DNA of 64,000 nucleotides from CAWDVR01 sp044869805 (GTDB lineage Bacteria > Acidobacteriota > Thermoanaerobaculia > Multivoradales > SZUA-115), in assembly GCA_044869805.1 (NCBI GenBank), contig JBIOXV010000180.1, forward strand, positions 1 through 64,000. Reading direction: 5' to 3'. The notes under the pieces were generated by a model that had not been told where the DNA came from, searched no databases, and worked only from the letters and a program-made list of their open reading frames with translations. Made by a program: the position numbers and the translations under genes. Positions 13,740 through 21,226 of the stretch are shown piece by piece. Each line of letters starts with the position of its first letter. Position 1 is the stretch's first letter.

Positions 13740-14255
13740 CTCGCGGACTTTGCCGTACAGCAACAGGTCCAGGACCTTGCCGTTCTTCACCGCGGCCTGG
13801 CGCAGCCGGCCCTCGTAGACGTAGCCGGCCTTCTCCAGCACGCGCACCGAGGGCGCGTTGCCTTCGAACACCCAGGCGCCGAGCCGCAGCAGGTCGAAGT
13901 GGGCGAAGGCGTAGTCGGTCATCGCCTGCACGGCCCGGGTGGCGATGCCGAGGCCCCAGAACGGCTCGCCGAGCCAGTAGCCGATCTCGGCGCTCTTGCG
14001 GCCCACGTCCTCGCCCGGGATGATGCCGATGCCGCCGATCGCCTCCCTGGTCGAGGCGATGGCGAAGTTGGCGATCGGCCGCTGCTGGTTCGTGGCGCGC
14101 GCGATCCAATCGCGAGCGTCCGCCGGCGTGTAGGGGTGGGGGAACCGGTCGCGGAGGTTCGCCGCCACCCGTGGGTTGTTGGCGTACTTGACCAGCGCCG
14201 GCTCGTCCCCGCGCCGCCAGGGGCGGAGGTGATAGTCGCCGAGCGGGATCTCCAT
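13692..14255 (-). CDS. GNAT N-acetyltransferase, RimJ/RimL type
   Basis: Acetyl-CoA-dependent N-acetyltransferase of the group that modifies ribosomal protein N-termini or small amines. The 187-residue product opens LRPWRRGDEPALVKYANNPRVA, has the central strand IGGIGIIPGEDVGRKSAEIGYWL and the acetyl-CoA-binding GLGIATRAVQAM, then the conserved NAPSVRVLEKAGYVYEG. The last 13 or so residues (AGGPGAASRVLP) are encoded by palindromic element A, so the tail was probably acquired or altered by the repeat. Start ATG; the gene is convergent with the dehydrogenase. Confidence 0.9.
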   Translation of the reverse strand: MEIPLGDYHLRPWRRGDEPALVKYANNPRVAANLRDRFPHPYTPADARDWIARATNQQRPIANFAIASTREAIGGIGIIPGEDVGRKSAEIGYWLGEPFWGLGIATRAVQAMTDYAFAHFDLLRLGAWVFEGNAPSVRVLEKAGYVYEGRLRQAAVKNGKVLDLLLYGKVREETVAGGPGAASRVLP

Positions 14256-14273
14256 GGCGGATTCTGTCGCGAG

Positions 14274-14552
14274 CTAGAACCTACCTGATGGAACGCGCCG
14301 GATCGCAAGGAGGACTACCTCGTCGTCGTCGAAAGTGTAGACGATGAGGAACGAGCCTTGATCCGTGTGGATAGGTCGGCCGCAGCAGTCCGGTCGTCCA
14401 GCGACGGTCATTCCGAGGTCCGGCGCTCGAGACACAACCTCTTCGAAGCCAGCGAGGATCTCCTCGCTACGCGGTACCCCAACCAGCAACTCCTGATGAT
14501 CGCGCTGAAAACGTGAGGATCGAAGAACTCTACGCCGCTCCGAGCTGCCCAC
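14274..14552 (-). CDS. RelE/ParE-superfamily toxin candidate
   Basis: 92-residue basic protein downstream of and overlapping by 23 bases the Panacea-domain gene. Its strand pattern, ending FLIVYTFDDDEVVLLAIRRV, resembles the C-terminal beta-sheet of RelE/ParE toxins (mRNA interferase or gyrase poison fold), after helices that would include FQRDHQELLVG. It contains a Cys-Cys pair in PDCCGRP. The overlap with an antitoxin-type gene and the promoter lying upstream of both genes support a toxin-antitoxin operon. The toxin family is inferred from fold pattern and context; activity is unknown. Confidence 0.6.
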   Translation of the reverse strand: MGSSERRRVLRSSRFQRDHQELLVGVPRSEEILAGFEEVVSRAPDLGMTVAGRPDCCGRPIHTDQGSFLIVYTFDDDEVVLLAIRRVPSGRF

Positions 14553-15087
14553 GGTACTCCCCCAGTGCCTCGAGAGCCCAATCTTCCTCTTCCCTGCTCA
14601 GCGGTTGCGGCTCGCCGACAAAGACCGTGCTGTAAGGAATCTCTTCACCCATCGAGGCAGCCTGCCAGCCGGCGAAGCGGTGGGAGAGGTCGCTGACCTC
14701 GGTGGCGTTCAGCTCCCAGAGGTCTTCAACAACGTGGTGAACGAGGTCGATCTCCTCCGCGCTGAAGAGCGAAAGGGAGGGCTCGCGCAGAGCGACGAGC
14801 TTCCGCAGCTGATAGCCGAAGTAGGCGCGCTCCGCCCAGGCGCAGGCACCCTGGGCCAGCAAGGCTTCCACGGTCTGGGCCACGGATCGTGGTGCAGGTC
14901 CGAACTCCAACTTGCGGTACGGCTGGCCAGAAATCGAGTGACCGAGCGTCCTGTAAGCACCGAAATCCACATAGAACAGAATCTTGTTCAGCTTGGTAGC
15001 ACCACACCGAGGGTCGCTTTCGGTGGCCCGAGCAACCAGGAGCAACAGCTCCTCGAACTTCCGAGGCGACGTGGCTGGATCTGACAT
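14530..15087 (-). CDS. Panacea (SocA/DUF4065-like) domain antitoxin candidate
   Basis: 185-residue protein with hallmarks of the Panacea/SocA domain: the early helix KFEELLLLVARA, then GATKLNKILFYVDFGAY (the TKLxKLLYxxD-like motif of the family), HSISGQPYRKLEFGPAP, a central helix with SAEEIDLVHHVVEDL, and the typical Ser/His turn SDLSHRFAGW. Panacea proteins act as antitoxins or adaptor-like neutralisers for very diverse toxins, and SocA itself feeds a toxin to ClpXP. Here it lies first in the operon, with a near-consensus promoter and a palindrome between promoter and start. Coding bias is less G+C-rich than the neighbours, consistent with transfer. Confidence 0.75.
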   Translation of the reverse strand: MSDPATSPRKFEELLLLVARATESDPRCGATKLNKILFYVDFGAYRTLGHSISGQPYRKLEFGPAPRSVAQTVEALLAQGACAWAERAYFGYQLRKLVALREPSLSLFSAEEIDLVHHVVEDLWELNATEVSDLSHRFAGWQAASMGEEIPYSTVFVGEPQPLSREEEDWALEALGEYRGQLGAA

Positions 15088-15102
15088 TGTTGCCTCTCGG
15101 CC

Positions 15103-15148
15103 GGCGTAATTACGGCGTAAGAGTAGCTGTGTTAGCTGCTATTGTCAA
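15103..15148 (-). promoter_or_regulatory. Sigma70-type promoter and palindromic operator of the Panacea TA operon
   Basis: Read on the minus strand: TTGACA (15148-15143), a 17-base spacer, and TACTCT (15125-15120), a near-consensus housekeeping promoter. Directly downstream is the perfect palindrome CGTAATTACG (15105-15114), flanked by two copies of GGCGTAA on the plus strand, a good position for autorepression. A GAGAGG ribosome binding site lies before the ATG at 15087. Confidence 0.7.
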
Positions 15149-15236
15149 GTCGACGGCCACGGAATCTCGTAGGGAGGCATCCAGAGTCAAGATAGCACGC
15201 GACCCGAAGACTCGAGCTGCGGCCACGATTCCCGTC

Positions 15237-16424
15237 TCACCCCGCGAGCGCCCCGAACACCTCGTCCACCTGCTCCCAGCCGACGCGCATCAGAAAGGTG
15301 TTGTTGCGGCCGTAGGACTTCGCGCCGAGGATGAAGAAGCCGGGCTCGGGGTTGGCGAGGGTGTCCGCGCCGTGGCTGGTCTGTGCCAGGCAGTCGCCAC
15401 CCGCGGCGGCCCCCAGCAGCGCGGCCGAGAGCTTCATCGGCGCGGCGAAGGCGTAGCACTCGTGGACCTGGAGCTGCCGGTAGAGGGACGAGTCTCCGAG
15501 CGAGCCGGTGAGCGACAGGATGCGGTCGGCCGCCACCGTCGAGACGCCGCCGTCCGCGTGACGCAGCGTGACCAGGACCTTGCCGCCGTCGCGCGCCAAT
15601 CTCTCGACCACCGCGCCGCGCCGCACCTCGACCGCCGGCGAGGATCCGGCGGCGAGCGCGCCGGAGCTCGCCGCGAGGGCGGCGCGCTCGGGCAGCGGAT
15701 CGCCCGCTGCCGTGCCCCAGCACGGCGCTGCGCCGCGGACCGCCCACACCACGCGCGTGCCCGCCGCGCGCTCCGCGAGGTCGCGTGCCGCGGTCTGCGC
15801 CGAGTGGCCGGCGCCGGCCAGCAGCACGGTCTTGCCGGCGAAGTCGCCCGCCTCTCGCGAGAGGTCCGGGATGCGGCGGCTGATCAGCCCGTCGAGACCG
15901 GTCTCGCCGGGGGCCGGGATGCCGCCGTCGCCCAGGCTGTTGGGAACTCCGTAGGAGCCCGTGCAGTCGAGCACCACGTCGGCGGTCTCCACCTCCTCTC
16001 TGCCGTCGCGCTCGAAGAGCAGCCGGAAGCGGCGCCGGGCGCGTTCGGCCGAGGAGATCTCCTCGTGCTTCAAGAGCCCCTGCCGTCCGATGGCCGCGAC
16101 GCGGGAGCCGAGCCGCAGGTGGGGCTCGACCGCCGGCAGCGCCGCGATCGCCGCCAGCAGCTCCTGCCGCAGCTCGCCGCCGGTCGGGCAGGCATCGCCG
16201 TCCGGCACCGTGTGCCCGGCCGCGGCGAGGGCGCGGCGGGCGCGCGGCGAGACGTTCATCGACCACGGCGTGAACAGCCGCACGTGGGCCCAGTCGGCAA
16301 CGTGACCGGCCACCGCCGGCGACGCTTCGTAGAGTGTGAACGGGTAGCCGGCCTCGGCCGCGGCGAGGGCGGCCTCGAGGCCGGTGGGGCCGGAGCCCAG
16401 GATGGCGATGTGGCGATCGGTCAT
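15237..16424 (-). CDS. FAD/NAD(P)-dependent flavoprotein (flavin monooxygenase-like)
   Basis: 395-residue flavoprotein with an N-terminal FAD-binding GxGxxG (G10-S-G-P-T-G15) and a second dinucleotide motif LLAGAGHSAQTA in the middle, the two-Rossmann layout of flavin-containing monooxygenase/thioredoxin reductase-like enzymes. ATG at 16424 follows AGGGAGACATCGCCCC; in-frame upstream codons run into a palindromic repeat and were not chosen. It is the last gene of the arsenic/phosphate island but is separated from it by a 166-bp palindrome. Flavoproteins of this general kind (ArsO and relatives) recur in arsenic gene islands; that link is contextual only. Confidence 0.72.
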   Translation of the reverse strand: MTDRHIAILGSGPTGLEAALAAAEAGYPFTLYEASPAVAGHVADWAHVRLFTPWSMNVSPRARRALAAAGHTVPDGDACPTGGELRQELLAAIAALPAVEPHLRLGSRVAAIGRQGLLKHEEISSAERARRRFRLLFERDGREEVETADVVLDCTGSYGVPNSLGDGGIPAPGETGLDGLISRRIPDLSREAGDFAGKTVLLAGAGHSAQTAARDLAERAAGTRVVWAVRGAAPCWGTAAGDPLPERAALAASSGALAAGSSPAVEVRRGAVVERLARDGGKVLVTLRHADGGVSTVAADRILSLTGSLGDSSLYRQLQVHECYAFAAPMKLSAALLGAAAGGDCLAQTSHGADTLANPEPGFFILGAKSYGRNNTFLMRVGWEQVDEVFGALAG

Positions 16425-16457
16425 GGGGCGATGTCTCCCTGGCTGAAAGGCGGTCCC

Positions 16458-16623
16458 TAGTGGCCTGTACCGGTCGAATCGGTAGTGGATGGGCGAGCCA
16501 GTCGGCGGTCCTGGCAAGGCGCGCCGACGCAGGCATAGCCGGGACTATGTCGAGGAGGCGCAACGCCGCCAGGGCCGTCGAGGGCCGCCCAGCCGCTATC
16601 GATTCGACCGGTACAGGCCACTA
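16458..16623. repeat. 166-bp palindromic element with 24-bp perfect arms
   Basis: Perfect 24-bp inverted arms at 16458-16481 and 16600-16623, beginning TAGTGGCCTGTACCGG. Inside them similarity continues as an imperfect palindrome almost to the centre, where CATAGCCGGGACTATG is itself near-palindromic. The stop codon of the metallophosphoesterase-like gene is the last three bases of the right arm. It fills most of the gap before the flavoprotein gene and could act as attenuator, terminator or inserted mobile repeat. Confidence 0.85.
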
Positions 16624-17631
16624 GAACCTCGACGCCGCCCGCTCCTTGGGCGGCAGGATCTCGAGGCAGGTGGTCCACCAGCCGGTGAGCACGGTCTCGA
16701 CGAACTCCGCCGGCAGATCTTCGCTGCGCATCTCTGCGGCCAGGGCCTGGTGGTCGTAGGCCAGCGGCCTGAGGTCCACCCGCAGCTCCGTTCCGGAAGC
16801 GTCGAGCAGCGCGTACCACACCTCCGTGCGGCCGTCGTTGGCCGGGCGGCCGAGGGCTCCCACGTTGACCAAGTCGGCGCCCGAGGGCAGGCGCCGGTGC
16901 CAGTGGAGGCCGGTGTGGGTACAGAGGATGCCGTCGCAGCGGTTCTGGGCGACGAGCAGCTCGAGGAAGGCGACCGGCGAGGTCGAGCGGAACAGGAATT
17001 CGTTGACGCGGCGTGGCGAGCCGTGCACCAGCAGCAGCTCGCGCTCGTCGCCCAGGCTCACGCGGCGGCGTTTCGGCAACGTGCCCATCAAGCGCTTGAG
17101 CTCGGGAGTCGTGTGGCGCTCGGTGTAGGCGTAGGAGAGGGCCGCGAAATGGTTGTCGCGCGGATCGGTGTAGCCGCAGGCGCAGTCGGTGGCGCCGGAG
17201 GCGAGCGACTCTTCGTAGTTGCCCTGGATGGCGCGCACCCGGCCTTGCTCGAGGAGCGGCCACACCTTGTTCGGATGCGGGCCGAAGCCGCCGAGATCGC
17301 CGAGACAGTAGATCGCCTCGGCCTCGAGCCGCCGCGCTTCCTCGAGCAGCGCCGCCAGGGCGTGGTGGTTGTTGTAGACGCCGCCGAAGACCACGATCTT
17401 CCCGAAGGGCCCCTCGACCGGCACGCCGTCGCCGGGCGCGGCGAGGAAGCTCTCGGCCGCCGCGCTTCGCTCCGCCGGCGAGAGCGCCTGGCCGGTCTCG
17501 GCCGCGGCGCGCCGGAACTCGCCGAGCGGCACCAGGCGCTCGCCCCAGGTGGCGAGGCCACGGTGGGCGGTGAGCTTTTCTCTCGCCCGCCGGGCCTGCT
17601 CGTCGTGGTCTACGGGGTTGCGGTTCGCCAT
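16621..17631 (-). CDS. Metallophosphoesterase-like protein with altered metal motifs
   Basis: 336-residue protein with a calcineurin-like fold after an 75-residue N-terminal extension. Motif I, normally D-x-H-G-N, reads GGVYNN (residues 83-88). Motif II keeps Asp112 in CLGDLGGFGPHPNK, motif III reads GNYE (137-140) instead of GNHD, His203 is kept in LLVHGSP, and the last motif is THTGLH (238-243) rather than GHTH. Several metal ligands are therefore replaced, so hydrolysis may be altered or lost. It starts 6 bases after the radical SAM gene in the same operon. Its stop codon lies within a palindromic repeat, so the C-terminus may have been shortened. Confidence 0.7.
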   Translation of the reverse strand: MANRNPVDHDEQARRAREKLTAHRGLATWGERLVPLGEFRRAAAETGQALSPAERSAAAESFLAAPGDGVPVEGPFGKIVVFGGVYNNHHALAALLEEARRLEAEAIYCLGDLGGFGPHPNKVWPLLEQGRVRAIQGNYEESLASGATDCACGYTDPRDNHFAALSYAYTERHTTPELKRLMGTLPKRRRVSLGDERELLLVHGSPRRVNEFLFRSTSPVAFLELLVAQNRCDGILCTHTGLHWHRRLPSGADLVNVGALGRPANDGRTEVWYALLDASGTELRVDLRPLAYDHQALAAEMRSEDLPAEFVETVLTGWWTTCLEILPPKERAASRF

Positions 17632-17636
17632 CGCTT

Positions 17637-18587
17637 TCAGGTCCGGCAGGAGACGCCGTAGACGTGGCAGGTCCAGCACGCGGGGTGGCGCAGCGGAAAC
17701 GCTCCCAGCGTGTCGGCCAGGGCCACGCCCATGCGGCCCTCGGGCTCGTTGACCAGGATCGGGCATACCCACACGCCCTGGTCGGTCACCATGCGGCAGC
17801 TCGAGCACTGGAGGTGGTCCCAGCTTCCCTCGGCCCCGCCCACGGCAGCGGCATCGGCATCGACGTCGGTCAGGCGCTGCCAGCTCTCGTAGGCGCTGGA
17901 GCGCTCGGCCTCGGCGCCCAGGTGGAAGACCGGCAGCAGCTTGAGGCGCGGCTTGGAGAGGCCCAGGCCCCGGAGCAGCGCGAAGAACTTCTCCTTGCCC
18001 GCGGCCGTGGCGTTCTCCGCGTGCACCTCGGTGACGGTGAGGATCGGGTTGAGGCCCGCCGCGGCCAGGTTCTCGACCCCCTGCATGACCCGCGCGAAAG
18101 TCCCCGCGCCGCGGATCGGGTCGTTGGCCTCGGGGGTCATGCCGTCGAGCGACACGCGCAGGTCGAGCGAGTACTCGGAGGACTCGCTCAGCGCCGCCAG
18201 GCGCCGGCAGCGCTGCGCATCGAGCAGCAGGCCGTTGGTCAGCACGCTCGCCGGGCCCAGCGCCAGCGCCGCCGCGAGGATGCGCTCCATGTCCGGGTTC
18301 AGGAACGGCTCGCCGCCCGTGAAGTAGTACTCCTTGACGCCCAGGGAGACGGCCTCGGCCAGATAGCGCTCGACCTCGGCCAGCGACAGGAATTCGTGCG
18401 TGTGGTTGGTCGGCGAGCAGGAAATGAAGCAGTGGGTGCAGGCCAGGTTGCAGACCGTGCCTCCGACCTGGAACCACAGCGTGTCGAGCGAGCGCAGCTC
18501 CACTGCCGGCACCGATCTTGCGGAGGGCGCCAGGGTCCTGGGCCGCGACATGGCCGGCGAGGTAGCGGCGGCGTCTATCGGCGGCAT
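17637..18587 (-). CDS. Radical SAM protein with cysteine-rich C-terminal cluster region
   Basis: 316-residue radical SAM enzyme. The CxxxCxxC motif for the SAM-binding [4Fe-4S] cluster is C46-C50-C53 (VCNLACTHC), followed by YYFTGGEPFLNP. A SPASM-like tail has C261, C264, C275, C304, C307 and C314, enough for one or two auxiliary clusters. The ATG follows AGGAGGAGGTCGC, a perfect Shine-Dalgarno, and overlaps the pstB 3' end by 13 bases. It sits between pstB and the phosphoesterase-like gene in an arsM-bearing operon. It lacks the exact CNQxCxHCH pattern of ArsS, so the reaction is open: adenosyl or alkyl transfer to arsenic, or peptide modification. Confidence 0.75.
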   Translation of the reverse strand: MPPIDAAATSPAMSRPRTLAPSARSVPAVELRSLDTLWFQVGGTVCNLACTHCFISCSPTNHTHEFLSLAEVERYLAEAVSLGVKEYYFTGGEPFLNPDMERILAAALALGPASVLTNGLLLDAQRCRRLAALSESSEYSLDLRVSLDGMTPEANDPIRGAGTFARVMQGVENLAAAGLNPILTVTEVHAENATAAGKEKFFALLRGLGLSKPRLKLLPVFHLGAEAERSSAYESWQRLTDVDADAAAVGGAEGSWDHLQCSSCRMVTDQGVWVCPILVNEPEGRMGVALADTLGAFPLRHPACWTCHVYGVSCRT

Positions 18588-19471
18588 GCGACCTCCTCCT
18601 CCGTCGATGGTCGCGCGGGCGCGGCGAAACCCAGCGCCAGCGCCTCCTCGGCGAGCGACGTCCCCAGGTACTCGACCACCTCGCGGCAGCGCGGGCGGCC
18701 GAAGAGGTCGACGCTCGGCGCGCACTCCAGGAGCTCGCCGGCACCGTCCCGCAAGCACAGGCAGGCCACGCGGTCGGCCACGCGCCGCGCCTGCCCCAGG
18801 TTGTGGGTGACGAGCACGATCGTGTGCCGGCGCTTGAGCCGCGCGATCAGCTCCTCGATCGCCTCGCTCGAGCGCGGGTCGAGCGCGCTGGTGGGCTCGT
18901 CCATCAGCAGCACCTCGGGCTCGAGCGCCAGGGCTCGAGCCAGGCAGAGGCGCTGTTGCTGGCCGGTCGACAGCCGCCCGGCCGGGCTCGCCAGGCGGTC
19001 CGCGACCTCGCGCCACAGGGCCGCCTCCTCGAGCGCCGCCCGCGCCCGCTCCGGCCACTCACGACGGTGGGCGCGGCCCGAGCGCTTGAGCCCGAAGAGC
19101 ACGTTGTCGTAGACGCTGCCGGGGAAGACCACCGGCTGCTGGAACAGGATGCCGACGCGCGAGCGCAGCTCGTCCGGATCGACGCCGGGCGCGAACACCG
19201 AGCGGCCGTCGAGCAGCACCTCGCCCTCGACGGTCAGGCCCGGCGCCAGGTCGATCAGCCGGTTGAAGCACTTGAGGAGCGTGGTCTTGCCGGACCCCGA
19301 GGGGCCGATCAGCGCTGTCACTTGCCGCGCCGGGACCTCGAGGTGGACGCGGCGCAGGATCGGCCGCGCGCCGGCGGAGACCGAGAGCTCCCGCGTGCTG
19401 AGCGCGGCAGGCCCCGGCGCCGCCGCCGGCAGCGCGGCGCAGGCCAGCCGGCAGTCAAGGGCGTCAAGCAT
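18575..19471 (-). CDS. pstB: Phosphate-type ABC transporter ATPase PstB
   Basis: ATPase of the PstSCAB high-affinity phosphate (or arsenate) importer. Walker A GPSGSGKTT, the Q-loop in VGILFQQPVVFPGSVYDN, a signature LSTGQQQR (family usually LSGGQQQR, so one Gly is Thr here), Walker B VLLMDEPTSALD and the switch His in VTHNLGQA are all present. At 298 residues it is longer than the usual 250-260, with an Ala-rich N-terminal extension. The ATG overlaps pstA. No phoU follows; instead a radical SAM gene overlaps its end. Confidence 0.88.
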   Translation of the reverse strand: MLDALDCRLACAALPAAAPGPAALSTRELSVSAGARPILRRVHLEVPARQVTALIGPSGSGKTTLLKCFNRLIDLAPGLTVEGEVLLDGRSVFAPGVDPDELRSRVGILFQQPVVFPGSVYDNVLFGLKRSGRAHRREWPERARAALEEAALWREVADRLASPAGRLSTGQQQRLCLARALALEPEVLLMDEPTSALDPRSSEAIEELIARLKRRHTIVLVTHNLGQARRVADRVACLCLRDGAGELLECAPSVDLFGRPRCREVVEYLGTSLAEEALALGFAAPARPSTEEEVACRR

Positions 19472-20330
19472 CGCGAACCTCGCGCGCGTGGGCGAGGCGC
19501 GCCGGCAGCGCCGCCAGGCTGAGCGCCAGCACCAGGGCCAGGAGCACGGAGGCCGCGGCCCACATCCGGCCCTCGGCCGCCGGGCCGTAGGAGTCCTGGG
19601 CGAGGGTGAAGATGTGGTACGGGAGGGCCAGCACGGGGCTCTCGACGATGCCGCGCGGCAGCGAGGCGCCGGAGAACACCGCGGCGCAGAACAGGATCGG
19701 CGCCGTCTCGCCCGCCGCCCGCGCGAGGCCCAGGCCGAGCCCCGAGACCAGCCCGCTCCGACACTGCGGCAGGATCACCCGCCAGACGATCGCCGAGCGC
19801 GACAAGCCGAGGCCGGCCGCGGCCTCGACGTAGCTCTTGGGCAGCGCCGCGATGCGCTCGGCAAGCGCCACCGCCGCAGTGGGCACGATCATCATCGCCA
19901 GCACCGCGCCGCCTGCCAGCCACGACTTTCCCCAGCCCAGGAAGCGGCTGAAGAACAGGAAGCCGAAGAGGCCGAAGAGGATCGACGGCACGCCGCTCGC
20001 CGCGAGCAGCAGGACGCCGAGCCGGCGCGCGCTGCGCGGGCTGGCGTAGACGCCCTGGGCTAGGGCCAGCGCCACGGCGAGCGGCGTCGCCAGCAGCAGC
20101 GACGTCGCCACCAGGATGCCGGTGCCCAGGAGCTGCTGCCGCACGCCGCCCGCGGCGCCCGCCGCGGCCGTCTCGGAAACCAGGAACCGCCAGTCGAGGG
20201 CCGGCAGTGCGCGGGTCACGATCACGCCCACCAGCCCGGCGACCACGGTACAGGCGACCAGGGCGCACGCGATCGCGGCCAGGGTGAAGGCGCGGTCGGC
20301 GGCGCGGCGGAGGCGTCGGCCGGCGCTCAA
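19464..20330 (-). CDS. pstA: Phosphate-type ABC transporter permease PstA
   Basis: Inner-membrane permease of the PstSCAB system, 288 residues with about six hydrophobic helices. The binding-protein-dependent permease loop is visible as SYVEAAAGLGLSRSAIVWRVILP, and SGVPSILFGLFG and AAGETAPILF are PstA-typical. The most plausible start is TTG at 20330, which overlaps the pstC stop as TTGA. Longer upstream readings pass through pstC coding sequence and lack membrane character. Confidence 0.88.
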   Translation of the reverse strand: MSAGRRLRRAADRAFTLAAIACALVACTVVAGLVGVIVTRALPALDWRFLVSETAAAGAAGGVRQQLLGTGILVATSLLLATPLAVALALAQGVYASPRSARRLGVLLLAASGVPSILFGLFGFLFFSRFLGWGKSWLAGGAVLAMMIVPTAAVALAERIAALPKSYVEAAAGLGLSRSAIVWRVILPQCRSGLVSGLGLGLARAAGETAPILFCAAVFSGASLPRGIVESPVLALPYHIFTLAQDSYGPAAEGRMWAAASVLLALVLALSLAALPARLAHAREVRDA

Positions 20331-21226
20331 CTCTCTCTCCGCACGGCCAGCCGGGCGCCCACGAAGGTGGCCGTCCCCGCCAGCCCCAGGAGCAGCAGGC
20401 CCAGGCCGCAGATCGCGCCCCAGTGCAGGGGGTCGCCGTAGGCGATGGCAGTCTCCGAGCCGCCGAGCTTGCTGGTCAGGGTCTGGCCCGCCTGCGCCAG
20501 CGGGGCGAGCGACAGCAGCGCCTCCGGCCACTGGTTGTCCTGGCGGCCCACCACCAGGAACACGGCGATCGTCTCGCCGAGCGCCCGGCCGAGGCCGAGC
20601 AGCACCGCCGCCGCGAGCCCGGGCAGGGCCTGCGACAGCGACACCGCGAGCACAGTCTGCGCGCGGCTGAGCCCGAGGCCGCGCGCCGCCTGGCGCTGCC
20701 GCACCGGCACCGCGGCGAGGGCGTCGTCGGCGAGGGTCATGATGGTGGGGAGCACCATCACCGCCAGCAGCACGCCGCCGGTTGCCAGGGTGTCGCCGGA
20801 GAGCGGTTCCCAGGGCGCCAGCAGGCGCTCCATCCAGCCGCGCAGCAGCAGCACGCCGAGCAGGCCGTAGACCACCGAGGGGATGCCGGCCAAGAGCTCG
20901 ATCGCCGCCTTCACCGCCAGGCGCAGCCGGGGCGGCGCCAGCTCGGCGGTGAACACCGCGGCGCCGATGCCGAGCGGCGCGGCGGCGAGCAGGGCGAGGG
21001 CCGAGACCACCACCGTGCCGTAGATCATCGGCAGCGCGCCGAAGCGCGCGGCGCGGAAGAACCACTCGGTCCCGGTGACGAACGAAAGGCCCTGGTGCGA
21101 GAAGGCCGGCAGGCTCTGGAAAAACAACAGCAGGGCGAGGCCGAGGTAGGCCGCGAGAGCGACGCCGCTCCCCGCCACGGCGAGCGCCCGCGTCCAGGAG
21201 AGGCGGCGGCCGCCGACTCCTCTCAC
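20327..21226 (-). CDS. pstC: Phosphate-type ABC transporter permease PstC
   Basis: Partner permease of PstA, 299 residues. Landmarks are AAIELLAGIPSVVYGLLG, the EAA-type loop RQRQAARGLGLSRAQTVLAVSL, and LGRALGETIAVFLVVG. The GTG start at 21226 overlaps the pstS stop as GTGA, and the stop overlaps the pstA start, so pstS-C-A form a translationally coupled chain. Confidence 0.9.
   Translation of the reverse strand: MRGVGGRRLSWTRALAVAGSGVALAAYLGLALLLFFQSLPAFSHQGLSFVTGTEWFFRAARFGALPMIYGTVVVSALALLAAAPLGIGAAVFTAELAPPRLRLAVKAAIELLAGIPSVVYGLLGVLLLRGWMERLLAPWEPLSGDTLATGGVLLAVMVLPTIMTLADDALAAVPVRQRQAARGLGLSRAQTVLAVSLSQALPGLAAAVLLGLGRALGETIAVFLVVGRQDNQWPEALLSLAPLAQAGQTLTSKLGGSETAIAYGDPLHWGAICGLGLLLLGLAGTATFVGARLAVRRES

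Noticed and set aside
16425..16517. N-terminal extension of the flavoprotein into the palindrome
   Set aside because: The extension is repeat-encoded and the FAD motif begins right after the ATG at 16424 with its own ribosome binding site.
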